A program made the position numbers and the translations under genes. This document shows positions 41,799 through 50,526 of a stretch of 64,000 nucleotides of DNA, piece after piece. Origin of the DNA: Nocardia miyunensis NBRC 108239. GTDB lineage: Bacteria > Actinomycetota > Actinomycetes > Mycobacteriales > Mycobacteriaceae. The stretch's first letter is position 1. The number at the start of each line of letters is the position of its first letter. The stretch spans positions 248,001-312,000 of the forward strand of contig NZ_BDBQ01000001.1 of the NCBI RefSeq assembly GCF_001613065.1, read 5' to 3'. The notes below the pieces were generated by a model. That model searched no databases and was not told where the DNA came from. It saw nothing but the letters and a program-made list of their open reading frames with translations.

Positions 41799-42014
41799 TC
41801 AGCGGCTCAGTGCGTCGCGGGCGTCCTGCATGGCCGCCAGCCGCCGGGTCAGCAACTCGACGGCGGCGGCGGCATCACCGCCGACCGTGTTCAGTTTCGC
41901 CAATTCGCTTGTGGCGAGCACGATCTCGTCGTCGAGCCGTTCGGCGGCCTCCTGTTTGGTCAGCAGGTCGGTATCGGTCCAATCGTCCGCGGCGATCTGC
42001 TGGTCGTGACTCAT
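41799..42014 (-). CDS. 71-residue helical protein coupled to the amidohydrolase
   Basis: The start lies 7 bp after the amidohydrolase stop, so the two are co-translated. The protein is charged and helical: WTDTDLLTKQEAAERLDDEI, then a heptad-like LLTRRLAAMQDARDALS. It has no cysteines, signal or membrane segment. That it is a genuine partner is supported within this window: the decayed copy at 321-810 keeps the same neighbour arrangement, with IEAADWVDQDLLTRREAGER after an amidohydrolase C-terminus. Function is unknown; a stabilising subunit or adaptor of the enzyme is a reasonable guess. Confidence 0.8.
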   Translation of the reverse strand: MSHDQQIAADDWTDTDLLTKQEAAERLDDEIVLATSELAKLNTVGGDAAAAVELLTRRLAAMQDARDALSR

Positions 42015-42021
42015 CGCGGAC

Positions 42022-43200
42022 TCAGTTCGCCGCGCCCACGGGCGCCGGGGCAGCCGCGGGCAGGTTGTAGAACCGGCGAGCGTTCAACTCGACGATCCTG
42101 TGCACCTCGTCATCGGGCACACTGGCGAACGTCTCCTCGGCGCGCTTGCGACTTGCCGGCCAGAACGAGTCCGAATGCGGATAATCGCACTCCCAGGTGA
42201 TCCGGTCGACGCCGATGACGTGCCGGTTGGCGATCCCGAAGTCATCCTCGATGAAGCAGCCGTGGAAGTGCCGCTCGAACAACTCCGAAGGCGGAACCTC
42301 CTGGTTGATGTTCTGGTAGTAGCGATGCTTCCGCCACACGTAGTCGGCACGCTCGACGATGTAGGGCATCCATCCGATACCACCCTCGGACAGGCCGATC
42401 TTCAGGTTGGGATGTTTGTGCAGCGCCGGCGAGAACATCCAGTCCGCGGTCGCGTGCATACTGTTGGTGCCCATCAGGTTGATCATCACAGCGAACGGTG
42501 CGTCGGCCGCGACCTGCGGGATCGATGTGGCTCCCCCACTGCCGAAGTGCTGACACAAAGGCATGCCGGTCTCCTCCGCGGCGGAGAAGATCGGATCCCA
42601 GAAATCACTGTGCACCGAGGGAAGTCCGAGAGCGTGCGGAAGGTCGGGGAACGTGATCGCCTTGGCACCCTTGGCCGCGGTCCGGTGAATCTCGCGCACC
42701 GCCTCCTGCGCGTCCCACAGCGGGAGAATGACCACCGGAATCAAGCGCCCCGGCCCGGCTGCGCACCATTCATCGAGTACGAAGTCGTTGTAGGCCCGGA
42801 CGCACAGCAGCGCCAGATCTTTGTCCTCGGCCTCGAGGAATACGGTGCCGCAGAACCGGGGGAACGACGGGAAGCACATCATGGCCTCCACTCCGTCGAT
42901 ATCCATATCGGCCAGGCGAGCCTTCGGGTCGTAGCAGCCGGGGATCATCTCGTCGTAGCGGACCGGCTCGAGCCCGTACTCCTCGGGTTTCTTACCCGCG
43001 ACGGCATTGAGTCCGATGTAGGGGTACGGCCGGCTCTCGTATTCCCAGGACTGGATCGGCGGCAGGCCCTCACGCGGAATCTCGATGATTCGCGGACCTC
43101 GCTCACGAAGTGCGGCGGGCAGCCGGTCCTGCCAGACCATCGGGTGTTCGATCAGGTGATCGTCCACCGAAATGAGCTTCATCCAAGGCTGAAGTGGCAT
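42022..43200 (-). CDS. Amidohydrolase-2 family enzyme
   Basis: 392 residues from ATG 43200, preceded by GAGGAG. The N-terminal metal motif is ISVDDHLIEHPMVW, typical of the decarboxylase-like branch. Central sequence is CQHFGSGGATSIPQVAADAP and ADWMFSPALHKHPNLKIGLS. The C-terminal metal motif is ECDYPHSDSFWPASR, followed by the family ending VELNARRFYNLP. It is probably a metal-dependent C-C or C-N hydrolase/decarboxylase acting on a carboxylated ring or acyl intermediate. It is paired with the 71-residue protein downstream. It follows the thiolase (53 bp) on the same strand. A weak AT-rich box precedes it. Confidence 0.88.
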   Translation of the reverse strand: MPLQPWMKLISVDDHLIEHPMVWQDRLPAALRERGPRIIEIPREGLPPIQSWEYESRPYPYIGLNAVAGKKPEEYGLEPVRYDEMIPGCYDPKARLADMDIDGVEAMMCFPSFPRFCGTVFLEAEDKDLALLCVRAYNDFVLDEWCAAGPGRLIPVVILPLWDAQEAVREIHRTAAKGAKAITFPDLPHALGLPSVHSDFWDPIFSAAEETGMPLCQHFGSGGATSIPQVAADAPFAVMINLMGTNSMHATADWMFSPALHKHPNLKIGLSEGGIGWMPYIVERADYVWRKHRYYQNINQEVPPSELFERHFHGCFIEDDFGIANRHVIGVDRITWECDYPHSDSFWPASRKRAEETFASVPDDEVHRIVELNARRFYNLPAAAPAPVGAAN

Positions 43201-43222
43201 TACTACTCCTCAAAATGATTCA

Positions 43223-43238
43223 ATCTATTTAACTATAT
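43223..43238 (-). promoter_or_regulatory. AT-rich box before amidohydrolase/small-protein unit
   Basis: The minus strand reads ATATAGTTAAATAGAT, 11 of 16 matches to the 45726 box, ending 22 bp before the amidohydrolase ATG. An adjoining TTGAATCACGGTCAA (43242-43256) looks like a damaged version of the other dyad but has wrong spacing. Confidence 0.35.
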
Positions 43239-43252
43239 GACTTGAATCACGG

Positions 43253-44395
43253 TCAAATGCTGAGGATCGCCACAGCCGCAGTTCCCGGCGCGCCATACAA
43301 ATGGGCGTAGCCAACCCTGGGATCGCCCGGAACCTGCCGGTCCCCCGCCCGTCCCCGCAGCTGGGTGACGATTTCGTACACCTGGCGCAGGCCCGAGGCG
43401 CCGACCGGCTCACCATTGGCGATCAGGCCGCCGTCGGTGTTCACCGGAAGCCGCCCACCGATCTCCGTACAGCCTTCCGCCAGCCACTGTTCCTGCTCGC
43501 CGTCGGCACAGAAGCCGTTCTCTGCCATATGGATGACCTCCGAGCCCGCGTCTGTGTCCTGCAACTGCGCGAGGTCCACGTCCTCGGGTCCGATGCCTGC
43601 CTGCTCGTAGGCCGCACGGGAGGCATCCACCGTGGGGCTCGGCACCGAGTCCAGCGGCAGTGAGGGGCTGAGCAATTCGAACGCGCCCAGCCGCCGGCTG
43701 CGCAGGGCGCTGGCCCGTAGGTACACCGGCTTGTCGGTGTACTTGTGCGCCTGATCCGCCCGGCACAGCAGCACCGCCGCCGCACCCTCGTCCGGTGAGC
43801 AATACATGTACTGGGTCAGCGGGTGATTCACCACCGTCGAGGCGAGGATCTCCGCTTCGGAGATCGGCTTGCGCCGCCACGCCCGCGGATTGGCCGCGCC
43901 GTTGCGGAAGTTCTTCGCCGCCACCTTGGCCAGGGTCGCGGCGCTCACGCCGTGGTCGTGCATATACCTGGTGATCTTCATACCGAAGAAGTGCGTGGTC
44001 AGGAACATGCCGGCCTCCCCGTACCAGCCGGGAAGCCCGGACACCGACGGATCGGCGGCGAAGGCCCCGCGGGGATGCTTGTCCAACCCGATCGCGATGG
44101 CGAGATCATGCTCACCGCTGGCGATCGCCTGGGCCGCCATGGTCAACGAGGTGTTGCCCGTGGCACACCCGTTCAGTACCGCGCGCGCCGGAATGCCGGT
44201 CAGCCCGAGCAGTCCGACGACGGCCTCCGGGTTGGTGACCTCCATACTGCCCGCGTACGCGCACTGCACATCGCGCCACTCGGCACCGGCGTCGGCCAGC
44301 GCCTCCCGGACCGCGTCGGCGCCCATCTCCAGCGCCGACTTCCCTTCATAGCGCCCGAATGGATGCAACCCCACACCCACGATCGCAACGTCCAC
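43253..44395 (-). CDS. Thiolase-family protein (Ltp type) with catalytic cysteine
   Basis: 380 residues from GTG 44395, which has AGGAG seven bases upstream; the frame is open for 232 codons further but that is a shadow of the genes behind it. Cys77 lies in LNGCATGNTSL, as for a thiolase nucleophile. The second and third catalytic motifs deviate: the H-D-x-F site is QLQDTDAGSEVIH, and GHPxGATG is NGEPVGASGLRQV, so the usual histidine is glutamate. Members with this G-E-P-V/I-G-A-S-G variant are common in actinobacterial Ltp groups and their chemistry is unsettled. It is 11 bp from its DUF35 partner. Confidence 0.87.
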   Translation of the reverse strand: MDVAIVGVGLHPFGRYEGKSALEMGADAVREALADAGAEWRDVQCAYAGSMEVTNPEAVVGLLGLTGIPARAVLNGCATGNTSLTMAAQAIASGEHDLAIAIGLDKHPRGAFAADPSVSGLPGWYGEAGMFLTTHFFGMKITRYMHDHGVSAATLAKVAAKNFRNGAANPRAWRRKPISEAEILASTVVNHPLTQYMYCSPDEGAAAVLLCRADQAHKYTDKPVYLRASALRSRRLGAFELLSPSLPLDSVPSPTVDASRAAYEQAGIGPEDVDLAQLQDTDAGSEVIHMAENGFCADGEQEQWLAEGCTEIGGRLPVNTDGGLIANGEPVGASGLRQVYEIVTQLRGRAGDRQVPGDPRVGYAHLYGAPGTAAVAILSI

Positions 44396-44406
44396 AGCAT
44401 TACTCC

Positions 44407-44832
44407 TTAAACCGGCCGAAAAGCGAATGTGACTGTCTGATTGCCATCCGGCGCGGTACCGAACGGCACGACGACCAGCTCCATCTCCTGGCCGATGGAC
44501 AGTGCGGCCGGATCGGCCTCGGTGAGCCGGCTTTCGACCTTGCAGGCCCCGGGTAGCTCCACATAGCCCACCCCGTAGGGCATGAACGTCTCCGGACTGT
44601 CCGCACCCGCATACGGCGGGGCCGGGGGCCGGAACTGCTGAGTGGTAAACGTCCACAACCGGCCGCGCCGAGGCAGTTCGATCGCGGCCACGTCGGCGTG
44701 GCCACAAGCCAGGCAGTACTTCCCGACCGGGAACGCCACATGACCGCACGACGCACACCGGCCGCCCAGCAGTGCCGGTTCGTCCGCAGGCCAGGTGAAA
44801 AGTCCTGGCGCAAGGGGAATTTGCTTCGACAT
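44407..44832 (-). CDS. DUF35 zinc-ribbon/OB-fold protein
   Basis: 141 residues. A four-cysteine ribbon (GGRCASCGHVAFPVGKYC then LACGH) precedes an OB fold (GRLWTFTTQQFRPPAPPYAG, FMPYGVGYVELPGACKVESR, IGQEMELVVVPFG). It is the acyl-CoA-binding partner for the thiolase-type protein whose gene follows 11 bp downstream. This is the third thiolase/DUF35 set in the window and the one with the most conventional ribbon. It has an SDR gene upstream on the same strand with a 20-bp gap, suggesting a three-gene unit for dehydrogenation and cleavage of a 3-hydroxyacyl-CoA. Confidence 0.9.
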   Translation of the reverse strand: MSKQIPLAPGLFTWPADEPALLGGRCASCGHVAFPVGKYCLACGHADVAAIELPRRGRLWTFTTQQFRPPAPPYAGADSPETFMPYGVGYVELPGACKVESRLTEADPAALSIGQEMELVVVPFGTAPDGNQTVTFAFRPV

Positions 44833-44852
44833 CGAGCTCCTGTCCGATCTGT

Positions 44853-45623
44853 TTACCGTGGGGTGAACCGCTGCGCGCCGTCGAGCCGGATGGTCTCGCC
44901 GTTGATGTAGGCGTTCTCCAGAATGTGCCGGGCGAGCGCGCCGTATTCCTCCGGTTTTCCGAGCCGCCTCGGATTCGGGATGTTCGCGGCGAATTTGGCC
45001 AGGGCCTGTTCGCCGACCGACTCCATGATCGGCGTGCGCATGGTGCCCGGCGCGATGGTGACCACCCGGATGCCCAGTGAGCCCAGGTCACGGGCGGCCA
45101 CGATGGTCATGCCCACCACACCCGCCTTCGCCGCCGAGTAGGCGATCTGGCCGATCTGGCCCTCGAAGGCGGCGATGCTGGCCGTGGCGACGATGGCGCC
45201 ACGCTGCCCGTCCTCGTCGGGGTCGGTCTTGGCGATGGCCGCCGCCGCGATGCGCAATACGTTGTAGGTGCCGGTCAGGTACAGATCGACGGTCTTGGTG
45301 AAGCCCGCCAGGCTCGCGGACTCGCCGTCCTTGCCGACTACCTTCTCCGCGACACCGAAACCACCGTGGGCAACCACCGCGAAGCGGAAGGTACCCAGTT
45401 TTCCGGCCTCGGCCACCGCATTGCGCACGCTGTCCTCGTCGGTGACGTCGGTTCGGACATACTTCGCCCTGGAACCGAGGTCGGCAGCGAGCTTCTCGGC
45501 CTTTTCGTCGGCGAGATCGGCGATGACCACCGCGGCTCCCGCGGCAGCGACCTCCCGGACAACGGCCTCGCCGAGACCGCCCGCACCACCGGTCACCAAG
45601 ACCACACTGTCGGCCAGATTCAT
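44853..45623 (-). CDS. 3-hydroxyacyl-CoA dehydrogenase-type SDR (HSD17B10-like)
   Basis: 256 residues from ATG 45623 behind AAGGAGC. Glycine motif [10 protein letters not shown] (11-20), acidic IADLADEK that selects NAD, Ser149, Tyr162 and Lys166 ([13 protein letters not shown]), and the ending [12 protein letters not shown] typical of the type-2 3-hydroxyacyl-CoA dehydrogenase group. It should oxidise a 3-hydroxyacyl-CoA (or a hydroxysteroid) to the ketone, directly before thiolytic cleavage by the next two gene products. It is divergent from the acyl-CoA dehydrogenase at 45789, with the strongest AT-rich box between them. Confidence 0.88.
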   Translation of the reverse strand: MNLADSVVLVTGGAGGLGEAVVREVAAAGAAVVIADLADEKAEKLAADLGSRAKYVRTDVTDEDSVRNAVAEAGKLGTFRFAVVAHGGFGVAEKVVGKDGESASLAGFTKTVDLYLTGTYNVLRIAAAAIAKTDPDEDGQRGAIVATASIAAFEGQIGQIAYSAAKAGVVGMTIVAARDLGSLGIRVVTIAPGTMRTPIMESVGEQALAKFAANIPNPRRLGKPEEYGALARHILENAYINGETIRLDGAQRFTPR

Positions 45624-45725
45624 ATTTGCTCCTTGTCTCGATCCGATCGTCCGTCGGCCCGGCCGCCGCCGCGCACTCGCGCCGGTTGCCGGGCCGCGAC
45701 GGTGGACCAGGTCACCCTATAGTAG

Positions 45726-45741
45726 AATTAGTTATCTAAAT
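45726..45741 (+). promoter_or_regulatory. AT-rich box (reference copy) in a divergent promoter
   Basis: AATTAGTTATCTAAAT, preceded by TAGTAG. This copy fits the shared consensus best. It lies 47 bp before ATG 45789 in the same orientation, and about 100 bp from the divergent SDR start. Confidence 0.55.
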
Positions 45742-45788
45742 ATGCTAATTCTTCAGCTGTCGATTCTTCGAGCACTCCGGAGGGCCCC

Positions 45789-46961
45789 ATGCCAGACATC
45801 CCCGTGTTGGCCGACTGCACGCCACTGACCGAACAGCAGCGCGACCTGCAGTCGATGGTGCGCGAATTCGCCGCCGACCGGGTCGCTCCGCTGGTCACCG
45901 AAGCCAATGCCGAGGAGCGCTTCCCGCGCGAAATCCTCACCGAGATGGGCAAACTCGGCCTGCTGGGCGGACTGGTTCCCGAAGAATACGGCGGGATGGG
46001 TCTGGACCACCTGACCTATTCGCTCGTCATCGAGGAAATGGCCCGGATCGACCACATCGCCGCGGTCTACATGAGTATGCCGTCGAGTCTGGTCGGCGCC
46101 GGGCTGCTCCGCTTCGGCACCGAGGAACAGAAGCAGCGCTGGCTGCGGCCGCTGGCGCAGGGTGAGCTGTTCGGCGCGGGCGGCGTCACCGAGCCTCGCT
46201 CCGGCAGCGACGTCGCGGGTATCACCACCACCTACCGCGTCGACGGGGACGGCTTCGTCCTGTCCGGCGCGAAGGCATGGATCTCCAACCTGGACAGCGC
46301 CGACTTTCTCATCACCTTCGCTACCCGGGATAAAGCATTGGGCCGCAAGGGCATCAGCGCGTTCATCATCCCCACCGACAGTGCGGGATTGACCCTGCGG
46401 CCCTATCGGGACAAACTCGGCTTCCGCTCCATCTGCACCGGCGACGTCTTCCTCGATCAGGTCCGTGTGCCCGCCGATCATCTGATCGGCGCCGAGGGGC
46501 AGGGCTTCGCGATCGCCATGTCCGCGGTCGAGAGCGGGCGGCTGGCGGTGGCCTCACGCGCGGTCGGCCAGGCCCACACCGCCCTCGAGGACAGCCTGCG
46601 CTATGCCAAGGACCGGGTGGTGTTCGGCCAGGCGATCGCCGAATTCCAGCTCACCAAGGCCAAATTCGCCGATATGGCCACCGGGGTGGTCACCGCCCGC
46701 CTGCTGACACATGCCGCGGCGCGATTGCTCGACACCGGCGACCGGGCACGGGCCCAATTGTCGATGGCCAAGCAGTACGCCAGCGACGTGCTGCAGCGAG
46801 TCGCCACCGACGCGGTACAGATACACGGCGCCTACGGCACCTCACCGGAATACCGGGTATCCCGAATCTACCGCGACGCCAAGGTGTTTCAGCTGGTCGA
46901 AGGCGCCAACGAGATCCACCGCCTGCTGACCGCGGACTTCCTGCTCGGCAACCGATCGTGA
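45789..46961 (+). CDS. Acyl-CoA dehydrogenase
   Basis: 390 residues with GGAGG upstream. Typical order: N-terminal helices, GAGGVTEPRSGSDVAGITTT (flavin/substrate loop), LSGAKAWISNLDSADFLITF, the helix with AVESGRLAVASRAVGQAHTA, RVVFGQAIAEFQLTKAKFAD, and C-terminal VQIHGAYGTSPEYRVSRIYR. Glu in VESGR is the likely base, as in isovaleryl/long-chain types, because the canonical position before IYRD is serine. An oddity is QLVEGANEIHR where most read Y-E-G-T-N/S-x-I. It probably introduces the 2,3-double bond. It converges on the CoA transferase gene with a 39-bp gap. Confidence 0.9.
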   Translation: MPDIPVLADCTPLTEQQRDLQSMVREFAADRVAPLVTEANAEERFPREILTEMGKLGLLGGLVPEEYGGMGLDHLTYSLVIEEMARIDHIAAVYMSMPSSLVGAGLLRFGTEEQKQRWLRPLAQGELFGAGGVTEPRSGSDVAGITTTYRVDGDGFVLSGAKAWISNLDSADFLITFATRDKALGRKGISAFIIPTDSAGLTLRPYRDKLGFRSICTGDVFLDQVRVPADHLIGAEGQGFAIAMSAVESGRLAVASRAVGQAHTALEDSLRYAKDRVVFGQAIAEFQLTKAKFADMATGVVTARLLTHAAARLLDTGDRARAQLSMAKQYASDVLQRVATDAVQIHGAYGTSPEYRVSRIYRDAKVFQLVEGANEIHRLLTADFLLGNRS

Positions 46962-47000
46962 GCTGCGAACAACAGTGGTCGCGACGAGCGAACTACAGGT

Positions 47001-48194
47001 TCAGAGCGAGTCTGTGTGCCCGGCGCGTGAACGGTGTTGCGGCAGTTCCCGATTTCGACTCCACAGGTCGACGAGCGCGGCTCGGCGCTCCGGTCTGGAC
47101 AGTCCCCGCAGGTCGACCCCACCGACCTCGGTGACGACCATGTCGACGTCATGGGACGGTGTGCTGACCGGGCACGAGAGCGTGGGCACCAAGGTGGATC
47201 TCCCGCCGTGTGCGGTCGTCATCGCGATGATGCTGAGCCCACCGATGGATCGGGCGCCCGCGGTGGCATAGTCACCGTGGCCGCCGATGCCGCCGAGCAC
47301 CGCGGCGGCGGTGCCCTCGACGTTGACCTGCCCGTCGTGGTCGATCTCGATCGCGGTGTTCACGGCGAAGAACCGGTCGGCCGACAGGCGGCCGATGTCG
47401 TGGGTGTATTCGATCGAACGCAGCAGCGGCCGGCCGTCGGCCCACGCGTAAAGCCGAGGGCCACCGGCCAGATAGGTACAGGTCGGATTCTCTTGCAGTA
47501 GACCGCGTTCGGCGAGCTCTACCACCGGATCCGGCAGCATCCCGGAATCGATGCGCACCGGTACGGACAATTCCGCGAGCAGCGCGGTAGCCACCGGACC
47601 CGGCCCCACTTGCAGCCGCGCCCCGGCCGGAATCAACGGCGCCAGCCTCCGCGCGATCGCCGCGTGTTCGGGTCCGGGCCGATAGGGGGCGAGCGCCAGC
47701 GGCGCAGCGGTACTCTCCCCGACCATGATTACCTGATCCGGCGGCAGCGCCGGGCCTGCATCGCAGCGTGGCCTGCTGTGCGCGAGCACTCCGGCAACCA
47801 CGGCACCGGCATCGATAGCCGCGCGCTGCCACGAAATCTCACTACCGAAGATGAATCCCCTCCCGGCGCCGACCACGCTCGCGATAAGCAGGTCGGGTCG
47901 CCACGCACCGTGCAGGAGCGCCGGAATCGTAGACAGCCGAACCGGCGGAAACCGCACGGCACCGGAGGCCACACCGTCACGCAGTCCCCACCCCGGCATG
48001 ACGGTGACAACCTCGTCGAAGGCCGAAAAATCCAGCGCCGCATCGGGTTTCGGCAGCCAGCCGAGAATCAGCCGCACTCCCCCGGCCGCCGCGGCGGCAG
48101 CGCTCAACTCCGCCGAGATACCGCGCGGCGCGCCGAAACCGTCACCGACCGCAACGGTCGCGCCGGGCCGAACGAGTTCGGCGAGCGGTGTCAT
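47001..48194 (-). CDS. Acetyl-CoA hydrolase / 4-hydroxybutyrate CoA-transferase family protein
   Basis: 397 residues. The probable catalytic glutamate is E283 in FFAVNTAIEIDHDGQVNVEG, followed by the glycine-rich GGIGGHGDYATAGARSIGGL, both diagnostic of family I transferases of the acetyl-CoA hydrolase type. The protein is shorter than the approximately 430-500 residues usual for this family, and its N-terminal domain is compact. It would transfer CoA between an organic acid and an acyl-CoA via a glutamyl-CoA thioester. It is the last of a four-gene minus-strand unit, overlapping the acyl-CoA dehydrogenase gene by ATGA. Confidence 0.83.
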   Translation of the reverse strand: MTPLAELVRPGATVAVGDGFGAPRGISAELSAAAAAAGGVRLILGWLPKPDAALDFSAFDEVVTVMPGWGLRDGVASGAVRFPPVRLSTIPALLHGAWRPDLLIASVVGAGRGFIFGSEISWQRAAIDAGAVVAGVLAHSRPRCDAGPALPPDQVIMVGESTAAPLALAPYRPGPEHAAIARRLAPLIPAGARLQVGPGPVATALLAELSVPVRIDSGMLPDPVVELAERGLLQENPTCTYLAGGPRLYAWADGRPLLRSIEYTHDIGRLSADRFFAVNTAIEIDHDGQVNVEGTAAAVLGGIGGHGDYATAGARSIGGLSIIAMTTAHGGRSTLVPTLSCPVSTPSHDVDMVVTEVGGVDLRGLSRPERRAALVDLWSRNRELPQHRSRAGHTDSL

Positions 48195-49327
48195 CGGGGC
48201 AGCCCCAGCACACGTTCGGCCAGGATATTGCGTTGAATCTCGCTGGTCCCCCCTAAAATGGTCTGCGCGCGGCCGACCAGCATGCGCTGTACCAGAGGCG
48301 CCCCGGCAACGAGTGCGTCTACCCCTAGCGCGGCGGTCGCCAGATCACCCAGGTCCCGGTAGATTTCCGAACTCATCAGTTTCAGCACCGAGAAGGCCGA
48401 CGAACTCGGTTCGGGGTCGGTGCCGACCGCGCGCAACCAGGTATCGCGCAACAACCAGATCCTGGCCCACAGGCGAATGATCCTGTCGCGCAACAGCGGA
48501 TCGAGCCGATCGCGGTCGCGCGCGGCATCCGCGACCGTGCGCAACGCCTCGAACATCCCGACCGCCTGGGCACCCAGCGAGAGCCGCTCCTGCCCGAGCG
48601 TGGCGGTGGCCACCGACCAGCCCTGACCGACCGCACCGAGCACCGCCTCCACGGGCAACCGCAGCCCGGTGAAGAACACCTCGTTGAACTTGCTCTCGCC
48701 GTCCATCTGCCGCAACGGACGCACAGTGATGCCAGGCAACGACATGTCCACGACGAACGCGGTCAAACCCTTGTGACGCTCATCCCCGGTCCGAGCGATC
48801 AGCAGGCCGTAGTCGGCGACCGCGGCCGCGGACGTCCACACCTTCTGGCCGTCGATAAGCCAGCCATCGGTGTCCTGGCGGGCTTTGGTCCGCAACGACG
48901 CCAGGTCCGAACCGGCCTCCGGCTCGGAGAACAACTGACACCACAGGTGGTCACCGCTGCGAATTCCCGGCAGCAGGCGTTCTCGCTGCGCGGGCGTACC
49001 GAACCGCATGATCACCGGACCCGCCAGATCCGGCCCGACGATATTGAGCTGGCGCGGCACCCTCGCACGGGCCGCCTCCTCGGCGAAGATCGCCTGCTCA
49101 CGCACCGAGGCGTCCCGACCGCCATATTCCGACGGCCAATGCAGGCACGCGTATCCCGCGTCGGCGAGCAGGCGATGCCACCGACGGCCCGCGGGAACAT
49201 CCGCGACTTCCGGTGTGCCGCCGTAATCGTGCAGACCGTCGGGGCGCGGCGCGGCCGACAACCACGCACGCACCTCGGCGCGGAATGCCGCACCGGCATC
49301 GTTCGACCGCTGCCCTGGCGCGCCCAT
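48191..49327 (-). CDS. Acyl-CoA dehydrogenase (FadE-type)
   Basis: 378 residues from ATG 49327, overlapping the stop of the preceding gene by one base; the open frame beyond it is a shadow. Features: LHWPSEYGGRDASVREQAIF, CQLFSEPEAGSDLASLRTKA, IDGQKVWTSAAAVADYGLLI, GQERLSLGAQAVGMFEALRT, and the closing QTILGGTSEIQRNILAERVL. This is the large-subunit type similar to the protein at 30711-31883. Two further acyl-CoA dehydrogenases stand directly upstream on the same strand, so it may assemble with the 371-residue homologue at 50527 as a heteromer. Confidence 0.9.
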   Translation of the reverse strand: MGAPGQRSNDAGAAFRAEVRAWLSAAPRPDGLHDYGGTPEVADVPAGRRWHRLLADAGYACLHWPSEYGGRDASVREQAIFAEEAARARVPRQLNIVGPDLAGPVIMRFGTPAQRERLLPGIRSGDHLWCQLFSEPEAGSDLASLRTKARQDTDGWLIDGQKVWTSAAAVADYGLLIARTGDERHKGLTAFVVDMSLPGITVRPLRQMDGESKFNEVFFTGLRLPVEAVLGAVGQGWSVATATLGQERLSLGAQAVGMFEALRTVADAARDRDRLDPLLRDRIIRLWARIWLLRDTWLRAVGTDPEPSSSAFSVLKLMSSEIYRDLGDLATAALGVDALVAGAPLVQRMLVGRAQTILGGTSEIQRNILAERVLGLPR

Positions 49328-50469
49328 CAAAACCCCATACCGCGGCCGATGAGATCCTTCATGATCTCGGTCGTGCCGCCGTAGAGCCGCTGCACGCGCG
49401 AATCGCGCCACAGTCGTGCCACCTCGTACTCGTTCATATAGCCGTAGCCGCCGTGCAATTGCAGGCAGCGGTCCATGATCTCCCACTGCACCTCGGTGGT
49501 CCACCACTTCAACCCCGCAGCTTCCTGCGGGGTCAGCTCACCGGCGTTCGCGGCCATGATGCACTGGTCGAGGTAGATCTGGGCGACATCGAGTTTGGTC
49601 TTCATCTCGGCCAGGAAATGGCGATTGACCTGGAAGTTGCCGACTGGCTGCCCGAAAGCCTTACGCTCCCCGGCGTATTGGACGGTCAGGTCGAACGCGC
49701 GGCGCATCGCGCCGAGCGCATAGGTCGCGATCCCGAGCCGCTCGGCGGGCAGATTGTGCATCAGATGGTAGAACCCACGGTTCTCCTCCCCCACCAGATT
49801 CTCGACCGGAACCCGCACATCGTCGAAGAACAATTCGGCCGTATCGGCCGACCACTGCCCGATCTTGTCCAGCTTGCGGCCACGACGGAATCCGGGAATC
49901 GTCGTTTCCACCGCGATCAGGCTGATGCCCTTGTGGCCGGCGGACGGGTCGGTCTTGGCCGCGACAAGTACGAGATCCGACAGCAACCCGTTACTGATGA
50001 ACGTCTTCTGGCCGTTGATGATGTAGTCGTCACCCTCGCGCCGTGCGGTCGTCTTGATCCCCGCCACATCCGATCCGGCTGCGGGCTCGGACATCCCGAT
50101 CGAGGTGACGATCTCGCCGCTGGTGAACCCCGGCAACCACCGCTTCTTCTGCTCCGGCGTGGTCAAATTGACCAGGTAGGAGGCCAGGATGTCGTTCTGC
50201 ACGCCCAGGCCGATACCGACGGAGCCGGTGGCGAACATCTCCTCGCTGACGATGGTGTTGAACCGATAATCCCGGATGCCCAGACCGCCGTACTCCTCCG
50301 GAGCCTCCCAGCCCAGCAGCCCGGCCTGCCCCGCCTTGCGCCACGCCTCCCGGCTGACCTTGCCCGCACGCTCCCATTCCTCGGTGTGCGGGGCACATTC
50401 CCGTTCGAAGAAAGCCCGCGCCGTCGCGCGGAACTGGTCATGATCCTCGGTGAAGATGCTGCGGCGCAT
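49327..50469 (-). CDS. Acyl-CoA dehydrogenase (isovaleryl/long-chain-like)
   Basis: 380 residues from ATG 50469 (GGAGG eight bases upstream; an ATG 24 bp earlier is less well placed). Motifs: GMSEPAAGSDVAGIKTTARR, INGQKTFISNGLLSDLVLVA, Glu243 in NLPAERLGIATYALGAMRRA as the likely catalytic base (the isovaleryl/long-chain position), AFGQPVGNFQVNRHFLAEMK, and LHGGYGYMNEYEVARLWRDS then YGGTTEIMKDLIGR. It is a complete classical homotetrameric-type enzyme, unlike its two divergent neighbours. It lies between them in a tightly spaced minus-strand operon. Confidence 0.92.
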   Translation of the reverse strand: MRRSIFTEDHDQFRATARAFFERECAPHTEEWERAGKVSREAWRKAGQAGLLGWEAPEEYGGLGIRDYRFNTIVSEEMFATGSVGIGLGVQNDILASYLVNLTTPEQKKRWLPGFTSGEIVTSIGMSEPAAGSDVAGIKTTARREGDDYIINGQKTFISNGLLSDLVLVAAKTDPSAGHKGISLIAVETTIPGFRRGRKLDKIGQWSADTAELFFDDVRVPVENLVGEENRGFYHLMHNLPAERLGIATYALGAMRRAFDLTVQYAGERKAFGQPVGNFQVNRHFLAEMKTKLDVAQIYLDQCIMAANAGELTPQEAAGLKWWTTEVQWEIMDRCLQLHGGYGYMNEYEVARLWRDSRVQRLYGGTTEIMKDLIGRGMGF

Positions 50470-50526
50470 CGATCGACCTCCATTGCTTTCCATCTCTGGA
50501 TCCGAAAAAATCAGCTACTTCTTCTG

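Noticed and set aside
43242..43256. TTGAATCACGGTCAA as another YTGAC-N6-GTCAA site
   Set aside because: Spacing is one base short and the left half deviates, so it was not counted.
44396..45091. A 232-codon N-terminal extension of the thiolase at 43253
   Set aside because: The extension overlaps the DUF35 and SDR genes on the same strand in another frame and has no coding signature; GTG 44395 has its own ribosome-binding site.
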